From positions 1-64,000 of the forward strand of contig JBCFBK010000018.1 in assembly GCA_038562555.1 (NCBI GenBank): a stretch of 64,000 nucleotides of DNA, given 5' to 3'. A program made the translations under genes and the position numbers. The first letter of the stretch is position 1. The number at the start of each line of letters is the position of its first letter. The notes under the pieces are model-generated. The model saw nothing but the letters and a program-made list of their open reading frames with translations. It had not been told where the DNA came from and made no database searches. Shown here piece after piece: positions 25,713 through 34,594 of this stretch. Source of the stretch: JBCFBK01 sp038562555 (GTDB taxonomy: Bacteria; Bacteroidota; Bacteroidia; Bacteroidales; Prolixibacteraceae).

Positions 25713-26012
25713 ATGAAAGCACAAGGTATTTTCACTGAAGAGCAAACCCAGGCGGCACGCTTTGCCAAGGCGATGGGCCATCCGGTCAGAATGTATGTGC
25801 TGGAACTGCTGAGCAGGCAGGCATGCTGCTACAGCGGCGACCTGTCCGATATTCTCCCCATCGCAAAATCTACCTTATCGCAACACTTAAAGGAATTGAA
25901 GGAAGCGGGACTGATACAAGGTGAGATTGAGGCGCCAAAGGTCAAGTACTGTTTAAATAAGGAAAATTGGAAGAAGGCTCAGCGTTTGTTTAAAAAATTT
26001 CTGAGTGATTAA
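25713..26012 (+). CDS. ArsR-family metalloregulator
   Basis: A 99-residue winged-helix repressor. The HTH region is GHPVRMYVLELLSRQACCYS, then GDLSDILPIAKSTLSQHLKEL with the recognition helix. The adjacent Cys pair in QACCYSGDLS lies on the helix where ArsR/SmtB proteins bind metal(loid). ATG 25713 is chosen; an in-frame TTG lies 24 bases earlier, inside the operator. The gene is followed after 82 bases by a thioredoxin-like/ArsF/ArsG/permease operon, with operators of the same palindrome before each unit, so it probably represses all of them until As(III) or a related thiophilic compound binds. Confidence 0.9.
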   Translation: MKAQGIFTEEQTQAARFAKAMGHPVRMYVLELLSRQACCYSGDLSDILPIAKSTLSQHLKELKEAGLIQGEIEAPKVKYCLNKENWKKAQRLFKKFLSD

Positions 26013-26029
26013 AAAATTTAACAAATTTA

Positions 26030-26045
26030 TTCGTAGTTTTACGAA
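26030..26045 (+). promoter_or_regulatory. ArsR operator 2, TTCGT-N6-ACGAA
   Basis: A perfect 5-base palindromic arm pair between the arsR gene and the thioredoxin-like gene. A further ACGAA-like half site follows (GACGAAT, 26047-26053). Confidence 0.65.
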
Positions 26046-26094
26046 CGACGAATAGTAATTTTACGGCAAAAAATAACCTTTAAAGACGCACCGC

Positions 26095-26334
26095 ATGAAC
26101 ATTAAAGTTTTAGGAACAGGATGCCCCAAATGCAAGGCACTTGAACAGTCTACCCGCAGCGCAGTGGCAGAAATGGGTATTTCGGCCGATATTGAAAAGG
26201 TCGAAGACATTGTCAATATCATGGGCTACGGTATCATGCATACACCCGCCCTGGTGGTTAATGAAAAAGTTGCAATCAGTGGTCGCGTGCCGTCGGTTGC
26301 CGAGATAAAAGAAATATTAACCAAAAATCAATAA
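26095..26334 (+). CDS. Thioredoxin-fold small redox protein (redox-active disulfide protein 2 / ArsE-like)
   Basis: A 79-residue cytoplasmic protein. It starts MNIKVLGTGCPKCKALEQST with the redox motif CPKC at residues 10-13, and the cis-Pro region is HTPALVVNEK. It matches the MTH895-like glutaredoxin/thioredoxin group. It is the second gene of the ArsR-controlled operon, 7 bases before the ArsF-like gene, and probably supplies electrons to the periplasmic or membrane partners. Confidence 0.88.
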   Translation: MNIKVLGTGCPKCKALEQSTRSAVAEMGISADIEKVEDIVNIMGYGIMHTPALVVNEKVAISGRVPSVAEIKEILTKNQ

Positions 26335-26341
26335 AGACCCC

Positions 26342-26746
26342 ATGAAAACAATCAACCTGATGACTGTGATTTTCCTGTTTGTTTCCGTGATCGCCTGCAA
26401 CGCCCAGACCATGAAGCAGGAAGCAAAAGCTGCTTCATCGGATAAAGTGGAGGCTTATTATTTTCATTTCAATGTCCGTTGTGTGACCTGTAAAACAATT
26501 GAAGCCGAAACCAAAGCGGATATCGAAAGTCTTTACGGAGGAAAGGTGAGTTTCCGGTCTGTTAATCTGGATGATGAGTCAAGTAAGCCGCTTGCCGGGA
26601 AGTTAGGAATTGCCGGACAGACCTTACTTCTTGTGAAAGGCGATACCAAAGTCAATATCACAAACGAGGGATTCAGGTACGCGCGCACTAACCCTGAAAA
26701 ATTTAAGTCGATTATTAAGGAAAAAATTGACGGTCTCATAAAGTAG
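26342..26746 (+). CDS. arsF: ArsF-like exported thioredoxin-fold protein
   Basis: A 134-residue exported protein. The signal peptide is at 1-20 (ending IACNAQ; the Cys may be a lipid site). The motif YYFHFNVRCVTCKTIEAET has a CVTC redox pair. In Bacteroidota this is labelled nitrophenyl compound nitroreductase subunit ArsF, after the arsEFG genes of Shewanella that handle aromatic arsenicals. The operon position between an ArsE-like redox protein and an ArsG-like membrane protein supports the name. Its real substrate here is unproven. Confidence 0.82.
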   Translation: MKTINLMTVIFLFVSVIACNAQTMKQEAKAASSDKVEAYYFHFNVRCVTCKTIEAETKADIESLYGGKVSFRSVNLDDESSKPLAGKLGIAGQTLLLVKGDTKVNITNEGFRYARTNPEKFKSIIKEKIDGLIK

Positions 26747-26752
26747 CAGTCA

Positions 26753-27451
26753 ATGGATATTCTGAACAATCTGTTGGAAAACAGCACTATGCCGTGGTTG
26801 TCGGCATTGGTGCTGGGACTGATGACCGCCATCAGCCCCTGTCCGCTGGCTACTAATATCACCGCCGTTGGTTTCATCAGCAAAGATATTGAAAGCCGGC
26901 ACCGGGTGTTTCTTAATGGCCTGTTTTATACTTTGGGAAGAGCCGTCAGTTATACAGGTATCGCGTTCATTATTTTCCTGGGAGCCGACCAATTTAAATT
27001 CTCCGGTTTTTTTCAGCGGTACGGGGAGAAATTCCTCGGTCCCTTGCTCATTGTCATCGGGTTGTTTATGCTCGATATTATCCGGATAAAGTTTCCGGGG
27101 ATGGACAATCTTACTACTAAAATGCAGCATAAGACAAAGTGGCGCTATCTGGACGCGGTTCTTCTGGGAATTGTCTTTGCACTCGCATTTTGTCCCTACA
27201 GCGGGGTGTTGTACTTTGGCATGCTGGTTCCGATGACCGTTGCCAGTACATCCGGGCTTTACCTTCCCCTTGTTTTTGCGTTGGCCACCGGAATCCCCGT
27301 CATTGTTTTTGCCTGGATTATGGCTTATATGGTGTCGGGTATCGGAACAGCTTACAACAAGATCAAGGCGTTCGAACTGTGGTTCCGGCGGATCATTGCG
27401 GTATTGTTTGTCCTTGTCGGCATCTATTCTGTTGTCCGCGTGTGGTTTTAA
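26753..27451 (+). CDS. arsG: ArsG-like CcdA-type membrane transporter
   Basis: A 232-residue protein with six membrane helices of the DsbD/CcdA fold. The two conserved loops are AISPCPLATN (near residue 27) and AFCPYSGVLYFG (near residue 146), each with a Cys-Pro pair typical of electron-carrying CcdA proteins. It corresponds to the ArsG aminobenzylarsenical efflux/electron-transfer family. It starts 6 bases after arsF. Acting with the thioredoxin-like proteins, it may move electrons across the membrane or export aromatic arsenicals. Confidence 0.82.
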   Translation: MDILNNLLENSTMPWLSALVLGLMTAISPCPLATNITAVGFISKDIESRHRVFLNGLFYTLGRAVSYTGIAFIIFLGADQFKFSGFFQRYGEKFLGPLLIVIGLFMLDIIRIKFPGMDNLTTKMQHKTKWRYLDAVLLGIVFALAFCPYSGVLYFGMLVPMTVASTSGLYLPLVFALATGIPVIVFAWIMAYMVSGIGTAYNKIKAFELWFRRIIAVLFVLVGIYSVVRVWF

Positions 27452-27469
27452 AAAAATTTAGCCGATTTG

Positions 27470-27485
27470 TTCGTCTTATGACGAA
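27470..27485 (+). promoter_or_regulatory. ArsR operator 3, TTCGT-N6-ACGAA
   Basis: A perfect copy of operator 2 placed 28 bases before the permease start codon, in the 61-base gap after arsG. This implies that the permease also has its own regulated promoter. Confidence 0.65.
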
Positions 27486-27512
27486 CAGAAAGTCGCTCTT
27501 CAAAATATAAAA

Positions 27513-28856
27513 ATGGAACAAAAAAAAGAGCTTAAAGTCCTTGGCTGGATGCTCGCTGTTTTCGCTTTTGCGTTCTTTCTGCCCATAGAAAGTTCCCGTT
27601 TTAATACGGCTTTGGCCGCCACGCTCGACCTGGTAAAATGGTATGCCCGTGAGCATGTGGTACTCTGCCTGCTTCCTGCCTTTTTTATTGCGGGAGTGAT
27701 CTCGATCTTTGTTAGTCAGGGATCTGTGTTAAAATATTTTGGGGCCAATGCCAAAAAATGGCTGGCCTATACGGTCGCTTCGGTTTCGGGAACGGTACTG
27801 GCGGTATGCTCCTGTACAATCCTCCCGTTATTTTCGAGCATCCATAAGCGTGGTGCCGGACTGGGGCCTGCTATCGCCTTTCTTTACTCCGGACCGGCAA
27901 TTAACATCCTGGCTATTATTTTAACGGCACGGATTCTTGGTTTTGAAATGGGCGTTGCGCGAACGGTTGGTGCCGTGATTTTTAGCATTATTATCGGTTC
28001 AGCCATGTCAATCATCTACCGGAAGGAAGAAAAAGCGAAGAAGGAGCAGCAAATGAATATTAACTTGCCGAAAGAAAAACGGCCAATGTGGCAAACTTCC
28101 TTCCACTTTTTCACCCTGATCCTGATTCTGGTTTTTGCCAACTGGGGCGCCCCATCGGGCGGTGATACCTCAAGCGCCTGGTATGATATTTGGGCCTGGA
28201 AGTGGTATATTACCGGGTTTTTCGGATTTTTCCTGGCTTATTCCCTGGTCTTCATTCTCAGAATAAAATGGCAGTGGGTTTTGGCTGCCGTTTCGGTTAC
28301 GGCAGCTTCAGCTTTTGCCTCCACAGCCTTAATAGAAAATCAAAAATTAAGTCCGCTGATTCCAATGCTGGTTGGAATTGGATCATTAAGTATCATAACG
28401 CTGTTTGATAAGCGTGACAGCGATAACAAGGAATGGACACTTTCTTCCTGGGAGTTTGCCAAACAAATCCTTCCGCTGTTGGCGGTGGGCGTAGTGACGG
28501 CAGGATTTCTGCTCGGTTCAACCCATGACGGTAAAAGCATGGCCGGGATCATCCCCAATGAATGGATCGCAGCACTGGTGGGAGGAAATTCTGTCTTCTC
28601 CAACTTATTTGCGTCCGTTGTCGGTGCATTTATGTACTTTGCCACCCTTACCGAGGTACCCATTTTGCAGGGATTAATCGCATCAGGTATGGGGAAAGGC
28701 CCCGCCCTGGCCTTATTGCTTGCCGGACCGTCACTCTCCCTGCCCAATATGCTGGTGATCCGGGGGGTACTGGGAACACAAAAAACGGTTGTTTATGTGA
28801 CACTGGTCGTCCTGATGGCAACCGTTACGGGCTTAATCTACGGAAGTATCCTCTGA
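27513..28856 (+). CDS. ArsP/DUF318-type permease (organoarsenical or metal efflux)
   Basis: A 447-residue permease with about ten helices of the UPF0718/ArsP (also SO_0444 Cu/Zn) family. Signature segments are VLAVCSCTILPLFSSIHKRG (with a Cys-Ser-Cys in the first half), FLYSGPAINILAI, and, in the second repeat, TEVPILQGLIASGMGKGPAL followed by LLAGPSLSLPNMLVI. ArsP exports trivalent methyl- or aromatic arsenicals; relatives export Cu or Zn. Its ArsR operator and arsE/F/G neighbours favour arsenicals or a similar thiophilic toxin. Confidence 0.85.
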   Translation: MEQKKELKVLGWMLAVFAFAFFLPIESSRFNTALAATLDLVKWYAREHVVLCLLPAFFIAGVISIFVSQGSVLKYFGANAKKWLAYTVASVSGTVLAVCSCTILPLFSSIHKRGAGLGPAIAFLYSGPAINILAIILTARILGFEMGVARTVGAVIFSIIIGSAMSIIYRKEEKAKKEQQMNINLPKEKRPMWQTSFHFFTLILILVFANWGAPSGGDTSSAWYDIWAWKWYITGFFGFFLAYSLVFILRIKWQWVLAAVSVTAASAFASTALIENQKLSPLIPMLVGIGSLSIITLFDKRDSDNKEWTLSSWEFAKQILPLLAVGVVTAGFLLGSTHDGKSMAGIIPNEWIAALVGGNSVFSNLFASVVGAFMYFATLTEVPILQGLIASGMGKGPALALLLAGPSLSLPNMLVIRGVLGTQKTVVYVTLVVLMATVTGLIYGSIL

Positions 28857-28949
28857 TAGTTATGCGAATTCAAGTGATGCGGAGATCTGTCACGAATGAG
28901 AAATGGCAGAAAAAATATATGGATGTCAGTAACGAAAAGAAAAAAGTTT

Positions 28950-28957
28950 TATATTTG
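28950..28957 (+). promoter_or_regulatory. Promoter -7 box of the tRNA gene
   Basis: TATATTTG, a full TAnnTTTG match, 18 bases before the tRNA 5' end. No good -33 TTG is visible. Confidence 0.5.
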
Positions 28958-28974
28958 CGCCCGTTAAGCATATT

Positions 28975-29047
28975 GCGAGAGTAGCTCAGTTGGTAGAGCA
29001 CAACCTTGCCAAGGTTGGGGTCGCGGGTTCGAATCCCGTCTCTCGCT
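28975..29047 (+). tRNA. tRNA-Gly (GCC)
   Basis: A 73-base cloverleaf without encoded CCA. Acceptor stem GCGAGAG/CTCTCGC, D-arm AGCTCAGTTGGTAGAGC, anticodon arm CAACC TTGCCAA GGTTG with anticodon GCC, T-arm GCGGG TTCGAAT CCCGT, discriminator T as is usual for bacterial tRNA-Gly. A strong terminator follows directly. Confidence 0.97.
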
Positions 29048-29050
29048 CTG

Positions 29051-29088
29051 AAAAAACAGCCGGATCTCACATCCGGCTGTTTTTTTTA
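29051..29088 (+). terminator. Rho-independent terminator of tRNA-Gly
   Basis: AACAGCCGGAT (29055-29065) pairs with ATCCGGCTGTT (29071-29081) around a 5-base loop, followed by a run of T. Confidence 0.9.
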
Positions 29089-29201
29089 TTGGTTCCCTTC
29101 CTCAGATTCGTTATTTTTGAGGGGCTTGTCAGCCTCATTTTGCGCCGGCTTACAGAAAACATGGAAAGATACCGGCTGACCAGATTTAAAAATTGGCAAC
29201 A

Positions 29202-32200
29202 ATGAGAAAAACACCAATAACTTCAGGAACAGCAGGGCCTTGTGTTAAAATACCTGTGTCGCCTGAACAGACGAGCCTGACCAACCGGATGATCCGGATC
29301 CTTGATAAGGGCAAAAACCCGGCGCAGGCGCTGCAACAGGCTGCTGATGCCCTGGCTCAGGTGTTCCGTCCGTCCGGCAGCGCTTTTGCCCGGCTCCTGT
29401 ACGACGACCAATTATTCCAGAGCAGGCGGTTTGACGAAACGGAGGTCGTTGTCAAACGCCGGCTATTGCTCCCGGACGGTCAGCAGGTGTTTGTTGAACT
29501 TTACCTGTCGGAGGGGCTGATTGCCCGTAGGGCCGAAACGGTAATCGGCGAAGCTGAACAGGTACTCGATGTGACGGTTCCTTTGCTTAAGGCGCTTATT
29601 TCCGGATTTCAGCTCGAAAAGCTGACTTTTGAGATGAATGAGCGTAAGAAGGAACTCAAAAGCCTGAATCAGGCGAACGAGGTTCTTAAAAAGAGTATGC
29701 CCGTTGATGAACTGCTGCAGGAGGTTTGTTCCAGTCTTCCGGAGGCTATGCAGTTTCCGCGTCGTGCGGTGGCCCGCATTAAGTATGGTGCCAAAAGCTT
29801 CAAAAGCGCCATGTTTAAGGAAACCTCCTGTCTGCTGGCTCAGGCGTTTGACACGCCCGACGGGATAAAAGGTTCAATCGAGATCTTTTACCTGAAAAGC
29901 TTTCCGGATGGCACGGACCCTTTCCTGAAGGAGGAGAGGAGCCTGGTGGCCAATCTGGCGTCACTGATCGCGGGCACGGTCTCGAAAAAAGCGCTTCAGG
30001 AGCTGCTGGTGCAAAATAATGAACGGCTGAAGGAATTAAAAGGGATCAACCAGACCTCTGAAATCCTGAAAAAAAGCAAGTCGCTGGAAGAATCGCTCCA
30101 GTCGATTTGTTCCATTCTGCCCGCCTCCTGGCAATATCCTGAGGCGACCGTGGCCCGGATCAGCTATAACGGCAAAATATTTAAGAGTCCCGGTTTTGAA
30201 GAAACGCCATGGACTATGAGCCAGTCATTTGAGGCACCGGGTAAGAAGAAAGGGACCATTGAAATCGGTTATCTGCGACCTTTCCCGCCGGCCGATGAGG
30301 GGCCGTTCCTGAAAGAGGAACGCGACCTGCTGGTCAACCTGGCCAGTCTGATTGCCGGTTCCGCCACACGCGAGGTTTTTAACAAGCTGAACCACGAGAA
30401 TACCGAACGCCTGAAGGAACTGAAGGCCATCAATCAAACCTCAAAAATCATCGAAGCAGGTAAAGCCATCGACGATACGCTCATGGAAATTTGTTCCATT
30501 CTGCCGAAATCATGGCAGTATCCCCGCTACACCGTTGCCCGCATCCGGTTCGAAGGCAGGGTTTACACCAGTCATGGCTTTATAGAAACTTCGTGGGGGC
30601 AAACCGAAAATTTTGTTACCATCGACAGTAAAAAGGGAACCATCGATATCTTTTACCTGAAGCAGTTTCCGCAGGAGGATGAAGGTCCGTTTTTATTTGA
30701 AGAAAGGAACTTGCTGGTCAATATTGCCCGGCTTATCAGCGGTTATCTGAACAATTACAAGGGAAGGGAAATCATTCACCGGAAAGGTGTGCCTGCCCAG
30801 GAAATATACCCCTCCGACGAATTCAGGAATTCGCTCATCAAAACGAATAAACCGCTTCAGTTGTATTTCAACCAGCAGGCCATCGATAAATATATTTATC
30901 TGGATATGATGAAGTACAAGGTAAAACACATCCTGTTTGTAGCGACCTTGTATGAAGCGTTTATCCTCGAAAGCGAAGACTCCTTTTTTGAGAAATTCAT
31001 GGGCGAAATTTATCAGTACGGCCTTTTTTCCGTACCCCGCATCACAGGTGTTTCGTCTTCCGAAGAGGCATTCGACCTGCTGGAGACCACCCGCTTCGAC
31101 CTGGTCATCCTCATGGCAGGCATGGACCGTGAAGCAACGGTGAAGCTTAGTGAGCAGATCCGGGCGAAAAAGGAGTCCCTTCCGATTTACCTGCTACTGA
31201 ACAAGAAAAGCGATATCAGGTATTTTGAGGAGCTGGAGCCGACCATTCCTTCAATCGATAAGTTGTTTGTATGGAACGGCGACTCGCTGATCCTCTTTGC
31301 GATCGTCAAGTCGACCGAAGATAAAATCAACGTGGAGAACGACACCCGCATCGGGCTCGTGCGCGTCATCCTGCTTATCGAGGATTCGCCCCTCTATTAC
31401 TCGCGTTACCTCCAGTTCCTGTATGATATTGTTTTCGGACAGGTGCAACGGTTGCTCCCCGAAGTCGAAAAGAATGAACTCGACAAGATCTGTAAAATGC
31501 GGTCGCGGCCGAAGATCCTGCTGGCCCGGAATTATGAAGAAGCAATCGCCGTTTTCAATAAATATAAGGACTTCATGCTTTGCGTGATCTCGGATGTCGA
31601 ATTTGACCGGGCCGGAAAGATGGATAAAAAAGCAGGCGTCCGGTTTATCCGGTACGTGAAGTCGCATATGTCAAATCTGCCGATTATTTTGCAGTCGTCT
31701 GAAAACAGCAACGAACGTCTGGCCGCTGATCTTGAAGTGGCCTTTATCAACAAAAATTCAGAAACCCTGCTCAACGACCTGAAACACTACCTGAGCAGCT
31801 ACCTGGGTTTTGGTAATTTTATTTTCAGGGACCGCGAAGGCAATAAAATTGCAGAAGCCCGTTCACTTCGTGAATTTGAAACCCTGCTGAAGGAGGTACC
31901 CGACGAATCATTGTACCTGCATGCCTCCGAAAACCAGTTTTCACTGTGGCTCATGGCACGCGGAGAAATTCAGCTTGCCCGCACCCTTAACCCCGTTCCG
32001 GTGTCCTCATTCAAAAACATGGACGAATCGCGCCGGTTCTTTCTGGATACCTTCAGACAATATCGGGAGGAGAAGAAAAAAGGAAAGATCCTGAGCTTCG
32101 ATGAAACCTCCACGCTCGACGAAAAGAATATCGTCTCGTTTTCAGGTGGTTCGCTTGGCGGGAAAGGGCGGGGCCTGGCGTTTATCGATACCCTGATTTA

Positions 32201-33848
32201 TAACCTCGATTTTCCTTCACTGGTAAAGGGAATCAATATTTATACCCCGATTACGGTGGTGATCGGCAGCGATGAGTTCCAAAGGTTCATCACGAAAAAC
32301 AACCTCTTTGAAAAGATTATCGATCCGGACATTTCGTACGCGGAACTCCGGCATCATTTTGCCGAAGCCCACTTGTCAACTTCGCTGATGCGAAAGCTGA
32401 AAGTTTTCGTGTCCCAGATCGACAAGCCAATTGCCGTCCGTTCTTCAAGTTCATCGGAAGATTCGATTACGCAGCCTTTTGCAGGTGTTTTTGACACTTA
32501 TCTGATCCCAAACAGTTTAACCAACAAGCGGGTGGTACTCGACCGGGTGTCTATCGCCATTAAACTGGTATTTGCTTCCACCTTCTCGGACAAGGCCAGG
32601 AACTTTTTTGCCGTCCTGCGTCATAAGATTGAGGAAGAACGAATGGCGGTGGTTCTCCAGGAACTGGTAGGTAACCAGTACGGCGATTATTACTATCCCC
32701 ATATCAGCGGCATTGCCCAGTCGTATAATTATTATCCGGTAGCCGACATGAAGCCCGACGAAGGATTTGCCGTCGCCGCAGTAGGTTTGGGAACCTATGT
32801 GGTCGACGGCTGGAAATCGTTCCGCTTTTCCCCCCGTTATCCCCGGGTCTCCATGTACAGCGTGAAGGACCTGCTGGCCAGTTCACAGGTACAGTTTTAC
32901 GCGCTGGACTGTCGCGAAAGGGAAATCGACTTTCTGAAAGACGGAGAGCTGGCGGCACTCAGCCTGCTCGACATCGGTGATGCTGAAAAACATGGCACCC
33001 TGACCCATTGCGCTTCGGTATACAGTGCCAATAACGACAGGCTTGATCCGGGGCTCAGCAGCTATGGCCCGCGCGTGGTGAATTTTGCCGATATTCTTCA
33101 GTATGAATACATCCCCCTTGCCAGGACCATCAGTGTGTTGCTGAATGCAACCAAGGAGGCATTCGGTTCGCCGGTCGAAATAGAATATGCCGTCGATCTG
33201 AACCGCGCGAAAAACGGCTTGCCGACCTTCTATCTGCTTCAGATAAAACCGCTCATTGGCGATCAGATCAGAGACCAGATCAAATTCGACAAAATTGACC
33301 GTGATCAGATGGTCCTGTTCACTAAATCGAGTGTCGGTAATGGCAGAATCACCGATATTACGGACATCATTTTTATTGAAAATGAAAAATTCAGTAAACT
33401 GAAGACGCAGCAGATGGCCGACGAAATCGAATACCTGAATAACCTGATGGTTAGGGAAAACAGGCAGTACGTCCTGATTGGACCCGGCCGGTGGGGAAGC
33501 CGCGACCGTTTCGTAGGAATACCGGTAAACTGGTCACAGATATCGAACGCCAAGGTCATCGTGGAAGTGAGCCTTGATAATTACCCGCTCGATTCATCGC
33601 TGGGATCGCATTTTTTTCATAATGTCACGTCAATGAATATTGGCTATTTTTCGGTTAAGCATTCGTCGCCTACCGATTTTGTCTCATGGGAAATGCTCAA
33701 TAAACAGAAAGTGATCCATCAAACCACTTTTTTTAAACATGTCAGGTTTAAAAAAGCAGTGTCAATTCTGATGGATGGTAAGCTGAAAACGTCGGCAATC
33801 CTGAACGGTGAATACGTGGAACCGGATGAAAACATGGAACAGTTATAA
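29202..33848 (+). CDS. Large PEP/pyruvate-binding-domain protein with four repeated N-terminal sensor domains and receiver-like domains
   Basis: A 1548-residue soluble protein. Residues about 25-515 are four copies of a roughly 125-residue GAF-like unit; the last three are very alike, each with KELKxiNQ, then SILPxSWQYP, TVARI and FLxEERxLLVN. Two receiver-like domains follow: one near 565-690 without an acceptor Asp (FDLVILMAGMD), and one near 720-870 that keeps an acid pair (LLIEDS) and a candidate Asp (CVISDVEFD). The C-terminal 570 residues are the PPDK N-terminal nucleotide-binding domain (FSGGSLGGKGRGLAF, AVRSSSSSEDS). The swivelling phospho-His and PEP-binding domains of true PEP synthases are missing, so a signalling role is more likely than catalysis. 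ATG 29202 is preferred to TTG 29193. The LuxR regulator gene follows after 7 bases. Confidence 0.8.
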   Translation: MRKTPITSGTAGPCVKIPVSPEQTSLTNRMIRILDKGKNPAQALQQAADALAQVFRPSGSAFARLLYDDQLFQSRRFDETEVVVKRRLLLPDGQQVFVELYLSEGLIARRAETVIGEAEQVLDVTVPLLKALISGFQLEKLTFEMNERKKELKSLNQANEVLKKSMPVDELLQEVCSSLPEAMQFPRRAVARIKYGAKSFKSAMFKETSCLLAQAFDTPDGIKGSIEIFYLKSFPDGTDPFLKEERSLVANLASLIAGTVSKKALQELLVQNNERLKELKGINQTSEILKKSKSLEESLQSICSILPASWQYPEATVARISYNGKIFKSPGFEETPWTMSQSFEAPGKKKGTIEIGYLRPFPPADEGPFLKEERDLLVNLASLIAGSATREVFNKLNHENTERLKELKAINQTSKIIEAGKAIDDTLMEICSILPKSWQYPRYTVARIRFEGRVYTSHGFIETSWGQTENFVTIDSKKGTIDIFYLKQFPQEDEGPFLFEERNLLVNIARLISGYLNNYKGREIIHRKGVPAQEIYPSDEFRNSLIKTNKPLQLYFNQQAIDKYIYLDMMKYKVKHILFVATLYEAFILESEDSFFEKFMGEIYQYGLFSVPRITGVSSSEEAFDLLETTRFDLVILMAGMDREATVKLSEQIRAKKESLPIYLLLNKKSDIRYFEELEPTIPSIDKLFVWNGDSLILFAIVKSTEDKINVENDTRIGLVRVILLIEDSPLYYSRYLQFLYDIVFGQVQRLLPEVEKNELDKICKMRSRPKILLARNYEEAIAVFNKYKDFMLCVISDVEFDRAGKMDKKAGVRFIRYVKSHMSNLPIILQSSENSNERLAADLEVAFINKNSETLLNDLKHYLSSYLGFGNFIFRDREGNKIAEARSLREFETLLKEVPDESLYLHASENQFSLWLMARGEIQLARTLNPVPVSSFKNMDESRRFFLDTFRQYREEKKKGKILSFDETSTLDEKNIVSFSGGSLGGKGRGLAFIDTLIYNLDFPSLVKGINIYTPITVVIGSDEFQRFITKNNLFEKIIDPDISYAELRHHFAEAHLSTSLMRKLKVFVSQIDKPIAVRSSSSSEDSITQPFAGVFDTYLIPNSLTNKRVVLDRVSIAIKLVFASTFSDKARNFFAVLRHKIEEERMAVVLQELVGNQYGDYYYPHISGIAQSYNYYPVADMKPDEGFAVAAVGLGTYVVDGWKSFRFSPRYPRVSMYSVKDLLASSQVQFYALDCREREIDFLKDGELAALSLLDIGDAEKHGTLTHCASVYSANNDRLDPGLSSYGPRVVNFADILQYEYIPLARTISVLLNATKEAFGSPVEIEYAVDLNRAKNGLPTFYLLQIKPLIGDQIRDQIKFDKIDRDQMVLFTKSSVGNGRITDITDIIFIENEKFSKLKTQQMADEIEYLNNLMVRENRQYVLIGPGRWGSRDRFVGIPVNWSQISNAKVIVEVSLDNYPLDSSLGSHFFHNVTSMNIGYFSVKHSSPTDFVSWEMLNKQKVIHQTTFFKHVRFKKAVSILMDGKLKTSAILNGEYVEPDENMEQL

Positions 33849-33855
33849 GTAAAAC

Positions 33856-34509
33856 ATGATTGATATCGCTGTTTTCGATGAACACAAGCTGATGCTCGAG
33901 GGGCTCGTCAGTCTTCTAGGAGGCGTGTCTGATCTGCGCACGGTGCTCATTTGCGACGACCGTGGTGTGCTGGTTCAAAAGCTGAAGGCCATGCAGGTTC
34001 ACGTGCTGATCATGAACATCCGCGATATCTCTGTGCGTAACCTCAATCTCATTATCCAGTTAACAATCAGCAGCCCGAAGCTGAAAATTCTGATCGTGTC
34101 AATGATCGACAGCGAGGAAACTGTGTTGAAGACCATTAAAGCCGGGGCCAAAGGATACCTGGGCGCCGACTCGGACAGGAACGATTTACTGGAGGCTATT
34201 TATACCCTTCGCAGCGGACACGATTATCTCAGCAAGTCGATCACCCACCTGCTGCTGAACCGGTATATCTCGGGTATGCAAACCGGTGAGTCAGATCAAC
34301 CCGCCGGTATCGGAAGCCTGAGTCTGCGTCAGGTTGAGATTTTAAAAATGTGGGGCGAAAGCTACACGAATCAGGAAATCGCCGAACGGCTCTTCATTAG
34401 CGTGCGCACGGTTGAGTCGCACAAGAATCACATTATGCAAAAACTGAACCTGAAAAGTACGGTCGATATGATCAAGTTTGCCATCAAAAACAACATCATC
34501 GAAATCTGA
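33856..34509 (+). CDS. LuxR/NarL-family response regulator lacking the phospho-acceptor Asp
   Basis: A 217-residue protein with a receiver domain (1-120) and a LuxR-type HTH (about 150-215: LSLRQVEILKMWGESYTNQE, then IAERLFISVRTVESHKNHI). In the receiver the acid pair is reduced to Asp8/Glu9, and the usual acceptor position in VLIMNIRDIS is Asn54 instead of Asp. The conserved switch Ser/Thr and Lys areas (VSMIDSEE, KAGAKGY) are still recognisable. It probably works without phosphorylation, by another signal or by binding the large upstream protein, whose gene ends 7 bases before it. Confidence 0.85.
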   Translation: MIDIAVFDEHKLMLEGLVSLLGGVSDLRTVLICDDRGVLVQKLKAMQVHVLIMNIRDISVRNLNLIIQLTISSPKLKILIVSMIDSEETVLKTIKAGAKGYLGADSDRNDLLEAIYTLRSGHDYLSKSITHLLLNRYISGMQTGESDQPAGIGSLSLRQVEILKMWGESYTNQEIAERLFISVRTVESHKNHIMQKLNLKSTVDMIKFAIKNNIIEI

Positions 34510-34594
34510 TCCCGGCATTTATTTGCAAGATGCCCTTCGCCATTCCTTACGTGAAACACGTAAATCCGTTTCAATAAACCCACGCTTTAGACAG

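Noticed and set aside
29202..33848. Annotation as phosphoenolpyruvate synthase
   Set aside because: Only the nucleotide-binding domain is present; the phospho-His swivelling domain and PEP-binding barrel are missing.
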